This document shows positions 41,013 to 50,176 of a DNA stretch of 64,000 nucleotides, in pieces. Source of the DNA: Lachnospiraceae bacterium KH1T2 (GTDB taxonomy: Bacteria > Bacillota > Clostridia > Lachnospirales > Lachnospiraceae); NCBI GenBank assembly GCA_900114405.1, contig FOSY01000014.1, positions 1 through 64,000 on the forward strand. The letters run 5' to 3'. The translations under genes were made by a program, and so were the position numbers. Under the pieces are notes generated by a model that made no database searches, was not told where the DNA came from, and saw nothing but the letters and a program-made list of their open reading frames with translations. The number at the start of each line of letters is the position of its first letter. The first letter of the stretch is position 1.

Positions 41013-44000
41013 ATGGATAGGTTTGAATTTACCAATGCTGATTACAGCAAGCAGTATATTTTGAATGGTCTATCAGCAATGCCGGGAGGCTTTTTTATAT
41101 ATACCGCAGATGAAGATAAAAAAATCTTATATGCCAACGAGGCACTTCTGCGTCTTTTTGAATGTGAAAATGAATATCAATTCTTAGAGCATACAGGTGG
41201 AAGCTTCAAAGGGATAGTTTATCAGGAAGATATCGGCCCTGTAGAAGAAAGCATCATAGAGCAAGTCAGTTCCGATGATAATCATACGGCACAAGTTCAT
41301 TATCGGATTCTCACAAGAAATGGAAAAATTAAATATGTAGAGAATTATGGGCGTTATTATGATGATCCGGTAGAAGGACCGCTTTACTACGTCTTTGTTT
41401 CTGCTGCACAGGTAAGGCTTGATAATCTTACGCATCTGCCTAATTCCGAATATTTTATGGAACTTGCAGAAGGGGGCGAAAAACGCATGGCTGCAAATGG
41501 GAAAACACCGGTAGTCATGGCATTTGACCTTGTGGGAATGAAGAGCTTTAATTCAAAATATGGTCATGAAGAAGGAGATAGATTACTAGTAGAATTTGCA
41601 GAAATTCTTAAGAATACTTTTACTACAGAACATTGTGCACGTTTTGGAGAAGACCATTTCTATGCATATACAGAAATAACTAATATTGAAGAAGTGCTGA
41701 ATGCCTTTATCGCGCAATTGAATGAGATAAATGATGGAAGAACTCTTGCTGTTAAAATTGGTCTCTTTAAGTATGATCCTTCTATATCTATAAGCGCACA
41801 ATGTGATAGAGCCAAGATAGCATGTAATGTCAGAAAGGGCATGTATGGCTCTGGTTATACATGGTTTGATAATCAGATGTCGCAAGATTATATGCGAAAT
41901 GAGTATATAATCAGTCATTTGGATCAGGCTTTGGCAGAAGAATGGATAAAGATTTTTTTTCAGCCGGTAGTCAGAACTCTTTCAGGTAAGCTGTGTAATG
42001 TAGAAGCATTGGTAAGATGGGAAGATCCCAAACTTGGAATGATACCACCGAGTGAGTTTATACCTTTATTGGAAGAAAATGGTATTTCTTATAAAGTGGA
42101 TATGTATGTAGTCAGACGTGTTACCGATCTGCTGCAGCGTCGTCTTCGTTCTGGTGAGATTGTAGTACCTGTTTCAGTGAATATTTCCAAGGCGGATTTT
42201 GATTCATGTGATCCTGTAAATTTGATAACTTCGGCATTAGATGATCGCGGTATAAGGAGAAGTTTTATCTGTGTTGAGATTACAGAGTCTGCATTGATGG
42301 GGAATAATGAAGTTATAAAAAAGGCGATAGAACGTTTTCATGATGCAGGTATAGAAGTATGGATGGATGATTTTGGAAGTGGGTATTCATCACTTAATAT
42401 ACTCAAAGATTTCAACTTTGATGAAATAAAGATTGATATGGCTTTTCTTAAAAATTTTAATGAAAAGTCAAAGCAGATAATCATAAATGCAATTCATATG
42501 GCAAAAGACTTGGGAATACATACGCTTGCAGAAGGTGTGGAAACCAGAGAACAGCTTGAATTCCTTAAAAGTGTCGGCTGTGAAAAACTTCAGGGTTATT
42601 ATTATGGAAAACCGCAGACACTGGTAGATACTATAACAAATCTTCGAAATAAAGGAATTTCAGCGGAAACAAGGGAACTTGCCATGTTTTATCAAAAGAC
42701 AGGGCTTGTTAACCTCGTTTCAGAGAGTCCATTGGCTCTTATGATATATAATGGCGAAGAATTTAAGATCATATATGAAAATGAAAACTTTAGTGAGACC
42801 ATGGAGCAGATAGGGATAATCGGTCTTGAAGATACAGAGATCTGCTTAAATCATTCGGAATATATGATCGGAAGAAAATTCCGCTACCTTGCGGATAAAG
42901 CTGTCTCCAGCATGGATACAGAAACAATGCTGATGTCATTTGGAAGCAGATACTACAATTTCAGCTTTAGAATGGTTTCAGAGTGCCGACAGGGAAGTAT
43001 GATAGTCGTTGTGATAGACAGGACCTATTATGACGAGCAGAGAAAGAAGACTGAGCAAAATGAATCTGTTATGCGCAGTCTGTTTGGCGTGTATGACAGT
43101 GTTTATCTGCTTGATTTCGAAAATGATGTGAGAACAGTCATTAGCAGTAATCTGCCATATGAAAAAAATGGAGAAAAAATTCATAATATAGAATCATTTT
43201 ATGAGGATTACAGAACCAGATTTATATATGTTGATGACCTTGAGGAATGGCGGCAGCTCACTAGTGAGGAAAATTTCATCAATCGACTTAAATTTACAGG
43301 CAGAGGATATTTTACAGAAGTTTTGAGAGTTAAGAGAGCAGATGGAAGTTATCAGTGGACAGAATTTCTTATAATGTCAAACGATGGACCAGAGGGCAGG
43401 AAGTATATAATAGGTGTTAAACCTGCGGAGATAGAAGACGTTGCGAATAAGACGGATGTAGCTGATAAAATGCTCAAATTCTATAGATCAGACAAAAATG
43501 ATGAAAATGTCGGTAGTGAGGGATTGCTCTGGCATAATTTTGTAAATGAATCTAATTTGAAAATATTTTGGAAAGACACAAACAGAAGATTCCTTGGAGC
43601 CAGCAGGAAGTTTATGGAATACTATAGCTTTAATTCGTTTGATGACTTTGTCGGTAAAACGGATGAAGAGGTTGGATGGCATGTTGATGATTCGCCATAT
43701 AAAGAGGATGAACTTAATGTTATAGAAAAAGGCGAGATCATATTAAATTCACCCGGGCAAAATATTGTTGATGGGGTGATGCACAACATGTCCGCAAATA
43801 AGTTCCCAATTTATAAAAATGGAAATATAGTTGGACTTTTAGGGTATGTCTTTGATATAGATGAAGACATAAGTAATGCTGATAATAATAACCTTGGTGT
43901 TGTAACTGATCCACTGACAGGGCTTATGAACAGTAAGGGTATACAGGATACGTCTGCAAGGCTGGATGATAATTACAGAACTAATGGAGAAGATTATACC

Positions 44001-46187
44001 TATGCTGTAATCAATGTGGATGATTACAGAGATATTCAGAATGATTATGGAATAAAGATTTCAAAGAAACTTATAAAAATCTGCGCAGAGAGGATCAGGA
44101 ATCTTTTTGATACGACAGTTACTTTAGCCAGAGCATATGGATGTGAATTTACTATCTGTGATAGAAATATTTGTGATGAAAAATTCATGGAACGTATAAA
44201 AGACTGCACAGAAAGACTTATGGCTATCAAAGAGATAGACGGCATACCATGTAAATTGCATGTGAGATATGGCATAGCACAAGGCTCGGAGGCTAATTCG
44301 GTATATGAAGTCTGGGAGCTTGCACAGAATAGATTAAGTGTAAATAATGAATCAAAAGCTGATAAGTATTCAATACTGCCAGATGTTTATAATGACTTGC
44401 CTATGTCATGTGTTGTATGCCGACCGGTATTTGATGAAAGTGGTGAAAATGTAATTGACGCTGAGTATGAATTTGTAAATAAGAAGTATTGTGAAATAAT
44501 CGGATTAAGTGCGGAAGAGATAATAGGGCAGAATTATCTTCAGAAATTCCCATATTCAAGCAAAAAATGGGTAGAATCGGTATACCGTTCTTCCAGAGGA
44601 GAGTACGTGAATGGTAGGGCATATGACGGCGCTACTAATCATTGGCTTGACTTCACTGCTGCGCCGGTTTCTGTACCAGGAAGCTCTATAGTTGTATTCA
44701 CAATTGCGGACAGTGCTAAAGAAGAAAAAGACAGGATGACAGCCGGTCATGTTACAGACGAGGCGATAATCAGGATCGCTAAGATTCTGAATGGAAAGAA
44801 TATGTATTGTGAAGCTTTGATAAAAGCACTTAGGGAATTAAATAGACTTATAACTGCAAAGCGTTTTTACATTATTTCTACAGATAGAAAGACTTTTCAT
44901 GTGATTGCACAGGCTGCTATGGATAATTCGGATGAGAGATTGATGTCAAAAGAGCAGAATGATTATAAGATCATTTCCCAATGGGAGAAGTATCTTGAAT
45001 CAAGTGCGAGCATCATGATCGAATATCCGGAAAAGATCAAGGAAGAACAGCCGGACTTCTATAAGTACATGGTTGAAGAGAACATTAATAACTTTATTGC
45101 AGTTCCGCTTTATGAAGAAGATCACCTGATGGGATACTTGTGTGTAGAAGATTATGAAGCTGATACACCGATAGATAAAAGAAAATTATTGGAAACAATT
45201 TCGTACTTTATCGCTGCACGTATAACAAATCATAAGCTTTTTGATCAAGAGTTAAGAACAAGGATTGAAAAAGATATTGTAGCGAAGGACTGGTTTACCG
45301 ATGATGTAGGAATAAATATTGCAAGGATACTGTACAGTAATGAGCAGTTTGAAACTGCGATGGAACGTGTTCTGAGTGAACTAAGCAAAATTATTTGTTC
45401 AGACAGGATATTTATACACCTTATTAACGGTAATGAATACAGCAGAATATTCGAATGGTGCGCTGATGGAGTAGAATCAGCTATTGACAGCATTCAGAAA
45501 TTGAGCTTTGGAAGCTACCATTCATATATCGAAGAGCTGTTAAAGGATAGCGACTGTGTATTGATAGAAGATATTGAAAACTTGAAGTTCTCTGCACCGG
45601 AATTTTATGAACAGCTAAAGAATCATAATACGTTTAGAACTATGATGTCACCACTTTATCATGAGGGTAAGCTGATAGGGCTCATAGGTGCGGAAAATTA
45701 TGAGCTTGAAGACAGCATTGATGCACAGAAAATATTGGAGACTATTTCATATTTTGTCGCATTTAAGGTGGCAAATCAGTATTTTTACAAGATGCTGAGC
45801 GGAATAGACTCACTTACCGGAGTAAAAAATATAAATGCAATTTTTGATATGCGCGCTAATCTAAAGGAAATCAAAGTTTCGATAGGAATGATATATATGG
45901 ATATCGAAGGCTTGAAGATGGTGAACCGTAAGAATGGAAGGGAGCAGGGGGACAGTGTTCTCAAGAAAGTGGCGCTCATGCTTTCAAAGTGCTTCGATAA
46001 AGATAATGTATATCGTACAGGTGGAGATGAATTCACAGTATTTTTGCTTGGAATAACGGAAAGTGATTTTGTGAAGAAGAAGGAAGATTTTGCAGAATAT
46101 CTTAGATCTTTTTCAGATGTAAAGTATAGAATAGAGTATAAGTGGTCTGAGAGTTCCGAGAACATCGATGATCTGTTTGTAAATTAA
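41013..46187 (+). CDS. 1724-residue cytoplasmic PAS/GGDEF/EAL/GAF c-di-GMP protein
   Basis: Domains in order: PAS (~15-130); GGDEF1 (~136-290) with a degenerate FGEDHF; EAL (~300-545) with intact EALVR, NISK, EITES, DDFGSGYSS, KID and AEGVET; then two or three PAS-like regions (~570-950). GGDEF2 (~966-1110) has YGCEFT in place of GGDEF. A PAS (~1130-1245), GAF1 (~1265-1415) and GAF2 (~1448-1590) follow. GGDEF3 (~1596-1724) has a perfect RTGGDEF. No membrane span is seen, so it senses internal ligands or redox. One active EAL and one active GGDEF suggest a bifunctional synthase/phosphodiesterase, with the degenerate GGDEFs as regulatory modules. GGDEF1-EAL resembles the end of the sensor at 24.2 kb, pointing to domain duplication. 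The gene is monocistronic. Confidence 0.9.
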   Translation: MDRFEFTNADYSKQYILNGLSAMPGGFFIYTADEDKKILYANEALLRLFECENEYQFLEHTGGSFKGIVYQEDIGPVEESIIEQVSSDDNHTAQVHYRILTRNGKIKYVENYGRYYDDPVEGPLYYVFVSAAQVRLDNLTHLPNSEYFMELAEGGEKRMAANGKTPVVMAFDLVGMKSFNSKYGHEEGDRLLVEFAEILKNTFTTEHCARFGEDHFYAYTEITNIEEVLNAFIAQLNEINDGRTLAVKIGLFKYDPSISISAQCDRAKIACNVRKGMYGSGYTWFDNQMSQDYMRNEYIISHLDQALAEEWIKIFFQPVVRTLSGKLCNVEALVRWEDPKLGMIPPSEFIPLLEENGISYKVDMYVVRRVTDLLQRRLRSGEIVVPVSVNISKADFDSCDPVNLITSALDDRGIRRSFICVEITESALMGNNEVIKKAIERFHDAGIEVWMDDFGSGYSSLNILKDFNFDEIKIDMAFLKNFNEKSKQIIINAIHMAKDLGIHTLAEGVETREQLEFLKSVGCEKLQGYYYGKPQTLVDTITNLRNKGISAETRELAMFYQKTGLVNLVSESPLALMIYNGEEFKIIYENENFSETMEQIGIIGLEDTEICLNHSEYMIGRKFRYLADKAVSSMDTETMLMSFGSRYYNFSFRMVSECRQGSMIVVVIDRTYYDEQRKKTEQNESVMRSLFGVYDSVYLLDFENDVRTVISSNLPYEKNGEKIHNIESFYEDYRTRFIYVDDLEEWRQLTSEENFINRLKFTGRGYFTEVLRVKRADGSYQWTEFLIMSNDGPEGRKYIIGVKPAEIEDVANKTDVADKMLKFYRSDKNDENVGSEGLLWHNFVNESNLKIFWKDTNRRFLGASRKFMEYYSFNSFDDFVGKTDEEVGWHVDDSPYKEDELNVIEKGEIILNSPGQNIVDGVMHNMSANKFPIYKNGNIVGLLGYVFDIDEDISNADNNNLGVVTDPLTGLMNSKGIQDTSARLDDNYRTNGEDYTYAVINVDDYRDIQNDYGIKISKKLIKICAERIRNLFDTTVTLARAYGCEFTICDRNICDEKFMERIKDCTERLMAIKEIDGIPCKLHVRYGIAQGSEANSVYEVWELAQNRLSVNNESKADKYSILPDVYNDLPMSCVVCRPVFDESGENVIDAEYEFVNKKYCEIIGLSAEEIIGQNYLQKFPYSSKKWVESVYRSSRGEYVNGRAYDGATNHWLDFTAAPVSVPGSSIVVFTIADSAKEEKDRMTAGHVTDEAIIRIAKILNGKNMYCEALIKALRELNRLITAKRFYIISTDRKTFHVIAQAAMDNSDERLMSKEQNDYKIISQWEKYLESSASIMIEYPEKIKEEQPDFYKYMVEENINNFIAVPLYEEDHLMGYLCVEDYEADTPIDKRKLLETISYFIAARITNHKLFDQELRTRIEKDIVAKDWFTDDVGINIARILYSNEQFETAMERVLSELSKIICSDRIFIHLINGNEYSRIFEWCADGVESAIDSIQKLSFGSYHSYIEELLKDSDCVLIEDIENLKFSAPEFYEQLKNHNTFRTMMSPLYHEGKLIGLIGAENYELEDSIDAQKILETISYFVAFKVANQYFYKMLSGIDSLTGVKNINAIFDMRANLKEIKVSIGMIYMDIEGLKMVNRKNGREQGDSVLKKVALMLSKCFDKDNVYRTGGDEFTVFLLGITESDFVKKKEDFAEYLRSFSDVKYRIEYKWSESSENIDDLFVN

Positions 46188-46196
46188 CGCTCTGCG

Positions 46197-46256
46197 AGGA
46201 TGCGCACGGATTCGGATAGTAATACTTAGCTGATACTGAAACGAATCCGGCGCGCA
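46197..46256 (+). repeat. Hairpin repeat family 2, copy C
   Basis: GCGC(A)CGGATTCG (from 46202) pairs with CGAATCCG(G)CGCGC (to 46255) around a ~27-nt loop, a few bases after the stop of the 1724-residue protein. The arms and the flanking GCGAG recur at 54992-55056, while the loop differs. Confidence 0.7.
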
Positions 46257-46306
46257 AAATCAATGCTTAAATTGTCAATGCAGGATTAATGTGAATGGCT
46301 GAGATC

Positions 46307-46720
46307 TTAAAAGAAAATAATCCCTTCGCGGTGCATTGAATCAACAATGTCATATAAATATGGCGCTATGTGTCTGTCGAATTCCAGATCAAAATGATCG
46401 ATTCCATTGTTATCTATCGAAGCGACTACGCCCATGTGCCAGAAATTTTTTTCGCTTCCACCGGCGAGAGCAAGCAGCATGAAGCTGTATACGGTATGGT
46501 AGATTTTCTCGATACGAGCTTCTTCAGAAAATTTGCTGCTATTGAGAGAGAGTATTCTGAAAGCGTCGCTGTAATTGAGGATGGATCTGTATTTATCAGC
46601 TTCTTTGTGCAGCTGTGAAAGGCATACAAGGAAAAGGGTATATCCGTTTGGCGAAAGCTGAGAACGTATCTCGTGCAGTGCTTCACCAGAGCGTATAAAT
46701 TGAATTATATCCTGATTCAA
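46307..46720 (-). CDS. Hypothetical protein (137 aa, TTG start)
   Basis: The helical soluble protein starts at TTG 46720, because a perfect AAAGGAGG site lies 8 bp upstream. The in-frame ATG codons further upstream (46765, 46750) have no ribosome site, and the site would be inside the gene. The product carries a helix-rich core (YRSILNYSDAFRILSLNSSK) and an AGGSEKNFWHMG turn. Nothing marks a family. It ends just before repeat copy C and is divergent from the gene at 46833. Confidence 0.6.
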   Translation of the reverse strand: MNQDIIQFIRSGEALHEIRSQLSPNGYTLFLVCLSQLHKEADKYRSILNYSDAFRILSLNSSKFSEEARIEKIYHTVYSFMLLALAGGSEKNFWHMGVVASIDNNGIDHFDLEFDRHIAPYLYDIVDSMHREGIIFF

Positions 46721-46832
46721 AAGCTTTACCTCCTTTGTAGTAGTATACATATTTTTTTTCGGCATAAGTGGTGAAAAAAATAACTTTATTGCCGATATAT
46801 AAGTTGAAATGTATATTTTTTAGGAGGGCATT

Positions 46833-47126
46833 ATGTATATTTCTATGGTCACGCAAGACTCAAATGATAATAAATTTAGAGAAATAAGCACTTTCTATGG
46901 AATCCGCTATGACAGACGTTACAATAATGCGGTTATTTCTACAGAGCATCAGAAACATGATTATGTTATCCCTATGACCGAGGAAAACTATGAGATGCTG
47001 GTAACTAAAATAGAAAGTGCGGCAAAAGAGCATACACTTATAGAATTAAAGGGCGGTGTTGTGTTTAATTGCCGTAAAGGTGAGATGCGTACCGGAGAGC
47101 CACAGAACATAACTATTGCTTTTTGA
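46833..47126 (+). CDS. Hypothetical protein (97 aa)
   Basis: A small soluble protein (MYISMVTQDSNDNKF start; KHDYVIPMTEENYEMLVTKI; LKGGVVFNCRKGEMRTG) has no membrane span and mixed alpha/beta prediction by eye. It has a strong TAGGAGGG ribosome site and a terminator 26 bp after the stop, so it is a single-gene unit. I do not recognise the family. Confidence 0.65.
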   Translation: MYISMVTQDSNDNKFREISTFYGIRYDRRYNNAVISTEHQKHDYVIPMTEENYEMLVTKIESAAKEHTLIELKGGVVFNCRKGEMRTGEPQNITIAF

Positions 47127-47151
47127 ATTTTACGAATTTATTGTGAAATAC

Positions 47152-47182
47152 GTCCTGACGGAGTTTGTCAGGACTTTTTTTC
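47152..47182 (+). terminator. Intrinsic terminator
   Basis: GTCCTGAC pairs with GTCAGGAC around a 7-nt loop, followed by seven T. Confidence 0.9.
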
Positions 47183-47233
47183 GACTATTTTTTAGTGTAT
47201 CATAAGTAGCAAAAAGATTTAAAAGAGGCAGCA

Positions 47234-47644
47234 ATGAAGAACGCATTATACGCATTGGTTGAACTGATAGCAAGAGTTCACGATAAACTTGAAAGTCTGA
47301 ATGATTCTTATGAGTACAACTTTAATGACTATCAATTACATTTTATAGTAATAGGAATATTAGGGATGCTACTGACTTTTATGCTGATACCGCTGGTCAA
47401 GTGGCTTGTTAAAAGGAAAAAAGTTTTGACTATAACATGGATATATGTATTTACGGTATTGATAGTTATCACTTTTGCAATAGAGATAGGGCAGGGCTTT
47501 ACACACACGGGAACTATGGATTTTTCGGACATAGTTTTTGGAATAATGGGATTTATAATTTTTTTCGCAATTTATGCAGTTATCCGTGGAGTGATCCTGC
47601 TTTTGACAAAGATGATATTTCACAGAAATGAAAATGATGATTGA
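47234..47644 (+). CDS. VanZ-like small membrane protein
   Basis: The 136-residue protein has three membrane helices (about 35-57, 66-84 and 99-125). Between helices 2 and 3 it carries IEIGQGFTHTGTMDFSDIVFGIMGF, which fits the VanZ-like signature of Glu, Gln and Asp in an E-x-x-Q...D-x-x-D...N/G-x-x-G pattern. VanZ relatives are tied to glycopeptide tolerance or envelope functions, but most are uncharacterised. It is not in a resistance operon here. Its stop codon overlaps the -35 box of the queuosine promoter. Confidence 0.6.
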   Translation: MKNALYALVELIARVHDKLESLNDSYEYNFNDYQLHFIVIGILGMLLTFMLIPLVKWLVKRKKVLTITWIYVFTVLIVITFAIEIGQGFTHTGTMDFSDIVFGIMGFIIFFAIYAVIRGVILLLTKMIFHRNENDD

Positions 47645-47669
47645 CATTGAAATAGCATCGGTGTATATT
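47641..47669 (+). promoter_or_regulatory. Promoter of the que operon
   Basis: A perfect TTGACA, a 17-bp spacer and TATATT give a start near 47676, just before the riboswitch. Confidence 0.85.
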
Positions 47670-47685
47670 GAAAATCAACTGCATA

Positions 47686-47730
47686 GCGACAGTTCATTTG
47701 TACCTTCCTGTCGTTAAACAAAACCAGGAC
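47686..47730 (+). promoter_or_regulatory. preQ1-I-type riboswitch
   Basis: A stem GCGACAG (47686-47692) / CTGTCGT (47708-47714) with a ~15-nt loop is followed by the A-rich tail GTTAAACAAAACCAGG. This matches the layout of class I preQ1 aptamers: a short stem and an A-rich 3' tail that folds back as a pseudoknot. The tail closely resembles the GTTAACAAAACAAGG of the Thermoanaerobacter tengcongensis aptamer as I recall it. It sits between a perfect promoter and a terminator, upstream of the complete preQ1 synthesis operon. The call rests on motif and context, without a covariance search. Confidence 0.72.
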
Positions 47731-47765
47731 TGATGTTTAAGCTTTATTAAATATGTTTATAACTA

Positions 47766-47797
47766 CAGCTCTGCTTTTTAGCAGGGCTTTTTTTTTA
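47766..47797 (+). terminator. Riboswitch-controlled terminator of the que operon
   Basis: GCTCTGC pairs with GCAGGGC around TTTTTA, followed by nine T, and ends ~20 bp before the queD start. preQ1 binding upstream would favour this terminator. Confidence 0.85.
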
Positions 47798-47816
47798 CTT
47801 ATAATTGGAGAAAACT

Positions 47817-48239
47817 ATGTATTATTTAAAAACGGAATCAAGCTTTGACGCAGCACATTTTCTTGCAGGTTATGAAGGAAAATGCAGAAATCTCCATGGT
47901 CATAGATGGAGAGTCATTGTTGAAATAAAAGGCGATGCCTTGAGCAATGTGGAACAGACAAGGGGAATGCTGGTCGACTTTTCAGATATAAAAAATGCTT
48001 TGAAAAAAGAATGTGATCTTTTAGATCATAGTCTTATCTATGAAAAAGGCTCGTTGAAAGAAAAAACATTGGAAGCAATGAGAGAAGAAAATTTCAACCT
48101 TAATGAAGTGCCGTTCAGACCTACGGCTGAGAATTTCTCAAAATATTTCTATGAAAAATTAAGAGAAAAAGGCTTTGAGGTACATCGTACAGAAGTGTAT
48201 GAAACACCAAATAATTGTGCAGCGTATGAGGAAATTTGA
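47817..48239 (+). CDS. queD: 6-carboxy-5,6,7,8-tetrahydropterin synthase
   Basis: The 140-residue PTPS-family enzyme converts dihydroneopterin triphosphate to 6-carboxytetrahydropterin, an early step of queuosine synthesis. The zinc histidines are His14 (FDAAHF), His27 and His29 (NLHGH), and the catalytic Cys23 precedes them (GKCRNLHGH). ATG 47817 has TTGGAG 6 bp upstream; a TTG at 47805 lies inside that site. First gene of queD-queE-folE-queC-queF, with queE starting 2 bp after its stop. Confidence 0.95.
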   Translation: MYYLKTESSFDAAHFLAGYEGKCRNLHGHRWRVIVEIKGDALSNVEQTRGMLVDFSDIKNALKKECDLLDHSLIYEKGSLKEKTLEAMREENFNLNEVPFRPTAENFSKYFYEKLREKGFEVHRTEVYETPNNCAAYEEI

Positions 48240-48241
48240 GC

Positions 48242-48895
48242 ATGAAGGTAGTTGAAAAATTTGTGAGTATCAATGGGGAAGGTGTAAGAGCAGGAGAGCC
48301 TGCGGTTTTCGTCAGATTCAAGGGCTGTAATCTTGCATGCACTTATTGTGATACTAAGTGGGCAAATCTGCCTGAGTGTAAATTTGAAGAAATGAGTCCG
48401 GAAGAAATCGTGGAATATGTCGCACAGACCGGAATTACTAACGTTACGCTTACCGGAGGGGAACCATTACTTCAAAAAGAGATACGTACACTTATGACCT
48501 TATTGGTCGAAAATGGTAATAGAGTTGAAATTGAAACGAATGGTGCGGTAAAGCTTGATTCATATTTAGCCGAACCACGTCCGGTCTTTACCATGGACTA
48601 TAAACTTCCGGGCAGCGGGGCTGAGTCGGGAATGCAGATGAGTAATTTCGAAGTTCTTTCACATGAGGACACGGTAAAGTTTGTGTCAGGCAGCATGGAT
48701 GACCTGAAAAGAGCCAAGGAAATAATTGATAGGTTTGATCTGACTAAGAGATGTCATGTATATATCAGCCCTGTTTTTGGAAATATCGAGCCGGTTCAGA
48801 TAGTCGAGTTTCTTATTAAGAATAAGATGAATGATGTAAGACTTCAAATACAGATTCATAAGGTGATCTGGGACCCTGAAAAAAGAGGAGTTTAA
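48242..48895 (+). CDS. queE: 7-carboxy-7-deazaguanine synthase (radical SAM)
   Basis: The 217-residue radical SAM enzyme has the cluster cysteines Cys29, Cys33 and Cys36 in [13 protein letters not shown] and the GGEPLLQ SAM-binding segment ([13 protein letters not shown]). It rearranges 6-carboxytetrahydropterin to 7-carboxy-7-deazaguanine. The ATG at 48242 was chosen over a TTG that overlaps the queD stop. folE follows after 1 bp. Confidence 0.95.
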   Translation: MKVVEKFVSINGEGVRAGEPAVFVRFKGCNLACTYCDTKWANLPECKFEEMSPEEIVEYVAQTGITNVTLTGGEPLLQKEIRTLMTLLVENGNRVEIETNGAVKLDSYLAEPRPVFTMDYKLPGSGAESGMQMSNFEVLSHEDTVKFVSGSMDDLKRAKEIIDRFDLTKRCHVYISPVFGNIEPVQIVEFLIKNKMNDVRLQIQIHKVIWDPEKRGV

Positions 48896-48896
48896 G

Positions 48897-49466
48897 ATGA
48901 TAGATACAAAGGCTATTGAGGAGCATATAAGGGGGATACTTATCGCACTTGGAGATGACCCGGAGAGGGAAGGTCTTAAGGATACGCCTAAGCGTGTTGC
49001 AAAAATGTATGAAGAAGTCTTCGAAGGTATGAATTATTCTAACCATGAAATAGCAGAGATGTTCGGTAAGACTTTTGAAGAAGGCTTTGAGAATATAGAC
49101 CCTGACAGGGTGGTTGTCGTAAAGGATATAGATATCTTTTCGTACTGCGAACATCATATTGCGTTGATGTATGACATGAAGGCGAATGTCGCCTATATAC
49201 CGAAAGGAAGGGTTATAGGGCTTTCGAAGATTGCGAGGATCTGTGATATGGTCGCTAAGAGACTTCAGCTTCAGGAAAAGATAGGAAGCGATATTGCGGA
49301 TGTTATATCTGAGATAACAGGCAGCGATGACGTGGCAGTAACTATCGAAGCCTGTCACAGCTGCGTATCAGCAAGAGGAATCAAGAAAGAAAATGTCAGA
49401 ACATTTACAGCTGAGCTGCGGGGGAGATTTAAGAACGAACCGGCATTACAGCTGTACTTAAAATAA
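48897..49466 (+). CDS. folE: GTP cyclohydrolase I
   Basis: The 189-residue enzyme makes dihydroneopterin triphosphate from GTP, the precursor for QueD and for folate. The zinc ligands are the Cys and His of [10 protein letters not shown] and the second Cys of [11 protein letters not shown]; the SKIARI and RLQLQE signatures are present. Its place inside the que operon means that the first substrate is made under the same riboswitch. The start overlaps the queE end by spacing (1 bp gap), with AGGAG inside queE. Confidence 0.96.
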   Translation: MIDTKAIEEHIRGILIALGDDPEREGLKDTPKRVAKMYEEVFEGMNYSNHEIAEMFGKTFEEGFENIDPDRVVVVKDIDIFSYCEHHIALMYDMKANVAYIPKGRVIGLSKIARICDMVAKRLQLQEKIGSDIADVISEITGSDDVAVTIEACHSCVSARGIKKENVRTFTAELRGRFKNEPALQLYLK

Positions 49467-49475
49467 GGAGTAGAT

Positions 49476-50159
49476 ATGAAGGCTATGGTATTATCAAGCG
49501 GCGGTGTTGATTCTACGACAGCGCTTGCTATGGCAGTAAAGAAATATGGCAGGGAAAATGTGATCGCACTTTCGGTTTCATATGGTCAAAAGCATGATAA
49601 AGAGATCGAGTCTGCTAAAAAGACAGCTGCATATTATGGTGTAGAGCAGCTTTTCCTTGACCTTAGTAAGATATTTGAGCATAGTAATTGCTCACTATTG
49701 AAGCAGTCCACGGAGGAAATCCCGGAAGAGGATTATGCAAAGCAGATAGAGAAGACAAAGGGTGACAAGCCAGTAAGTACATATGTGCCATTCAGAAATG
49801 GACTTTTCCTTTCATCGGCGGCAAGTATCGCACTCAGCAGAGACTGCGGTGTAATATACTATGGAGCACATGCAGATGATGCGGCAGGCTCAGCATATCC
49901 GGACTGCTCGCCGGTGTTTAACAATGCTATGAATGAGGCTATATGGGAAGGCTCAGGGCATCAGGTAAAGATAGAAGCACCTTTTGTAAATATGAACAAA
50001 GCTGATGTAGTAAAGCTTGGACTTGAGCTTGAAGTGCCATATGAGCTTACATGGTCATGCTATGAAGGCGGAGAAAAGCCTTGCGGAAAATGCGGGACCT
50101 GTATAGACAGGGCTGCTGCGTTTAGAGCGAATGGAATCGAAGATCCTGCATTGAAATAA
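49476..50159 (+). CDS. queC: 7-cyano-7-deazaguanine synthase
   Basis: The 227-residue ATP-dependent enzyme has the PP-loop [14 protein letters not shown] at its start and the zinc-binding cysteines near the C-terminus ([15 protein letters not shown]). It converts 7-carboxy-7-deazaguanine to preQ0 using ammonia and ATP. The [16 protein letters not shown] segment is also typical. It has an AAGGAG ribosome site and lies 9 bp after folE. Confidence 0.96.
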   Translation: MKAMVLSSGGVDSTTALAMAVKKYGRENVIALSVSYGQKHDKEIESAKKTAAYYGVEQLFLDLSKIFEHSNCSLLKQSTEEIPEEDYAKQIEKTKGDKPVSTYVPFRNGLFLSSAASIALSRDCGVIYYGAHADDAAGSAYPDCSPVFNNAMNEAIWEGSGHQVKIEAPFVNMNKADVVKLGLELEVPYELTWSCYEGGEKPCGKCGTCIDRAAAFRANGIEDPALK

Positions 50160-50176
50160 GATATGGAGAAATAGCT

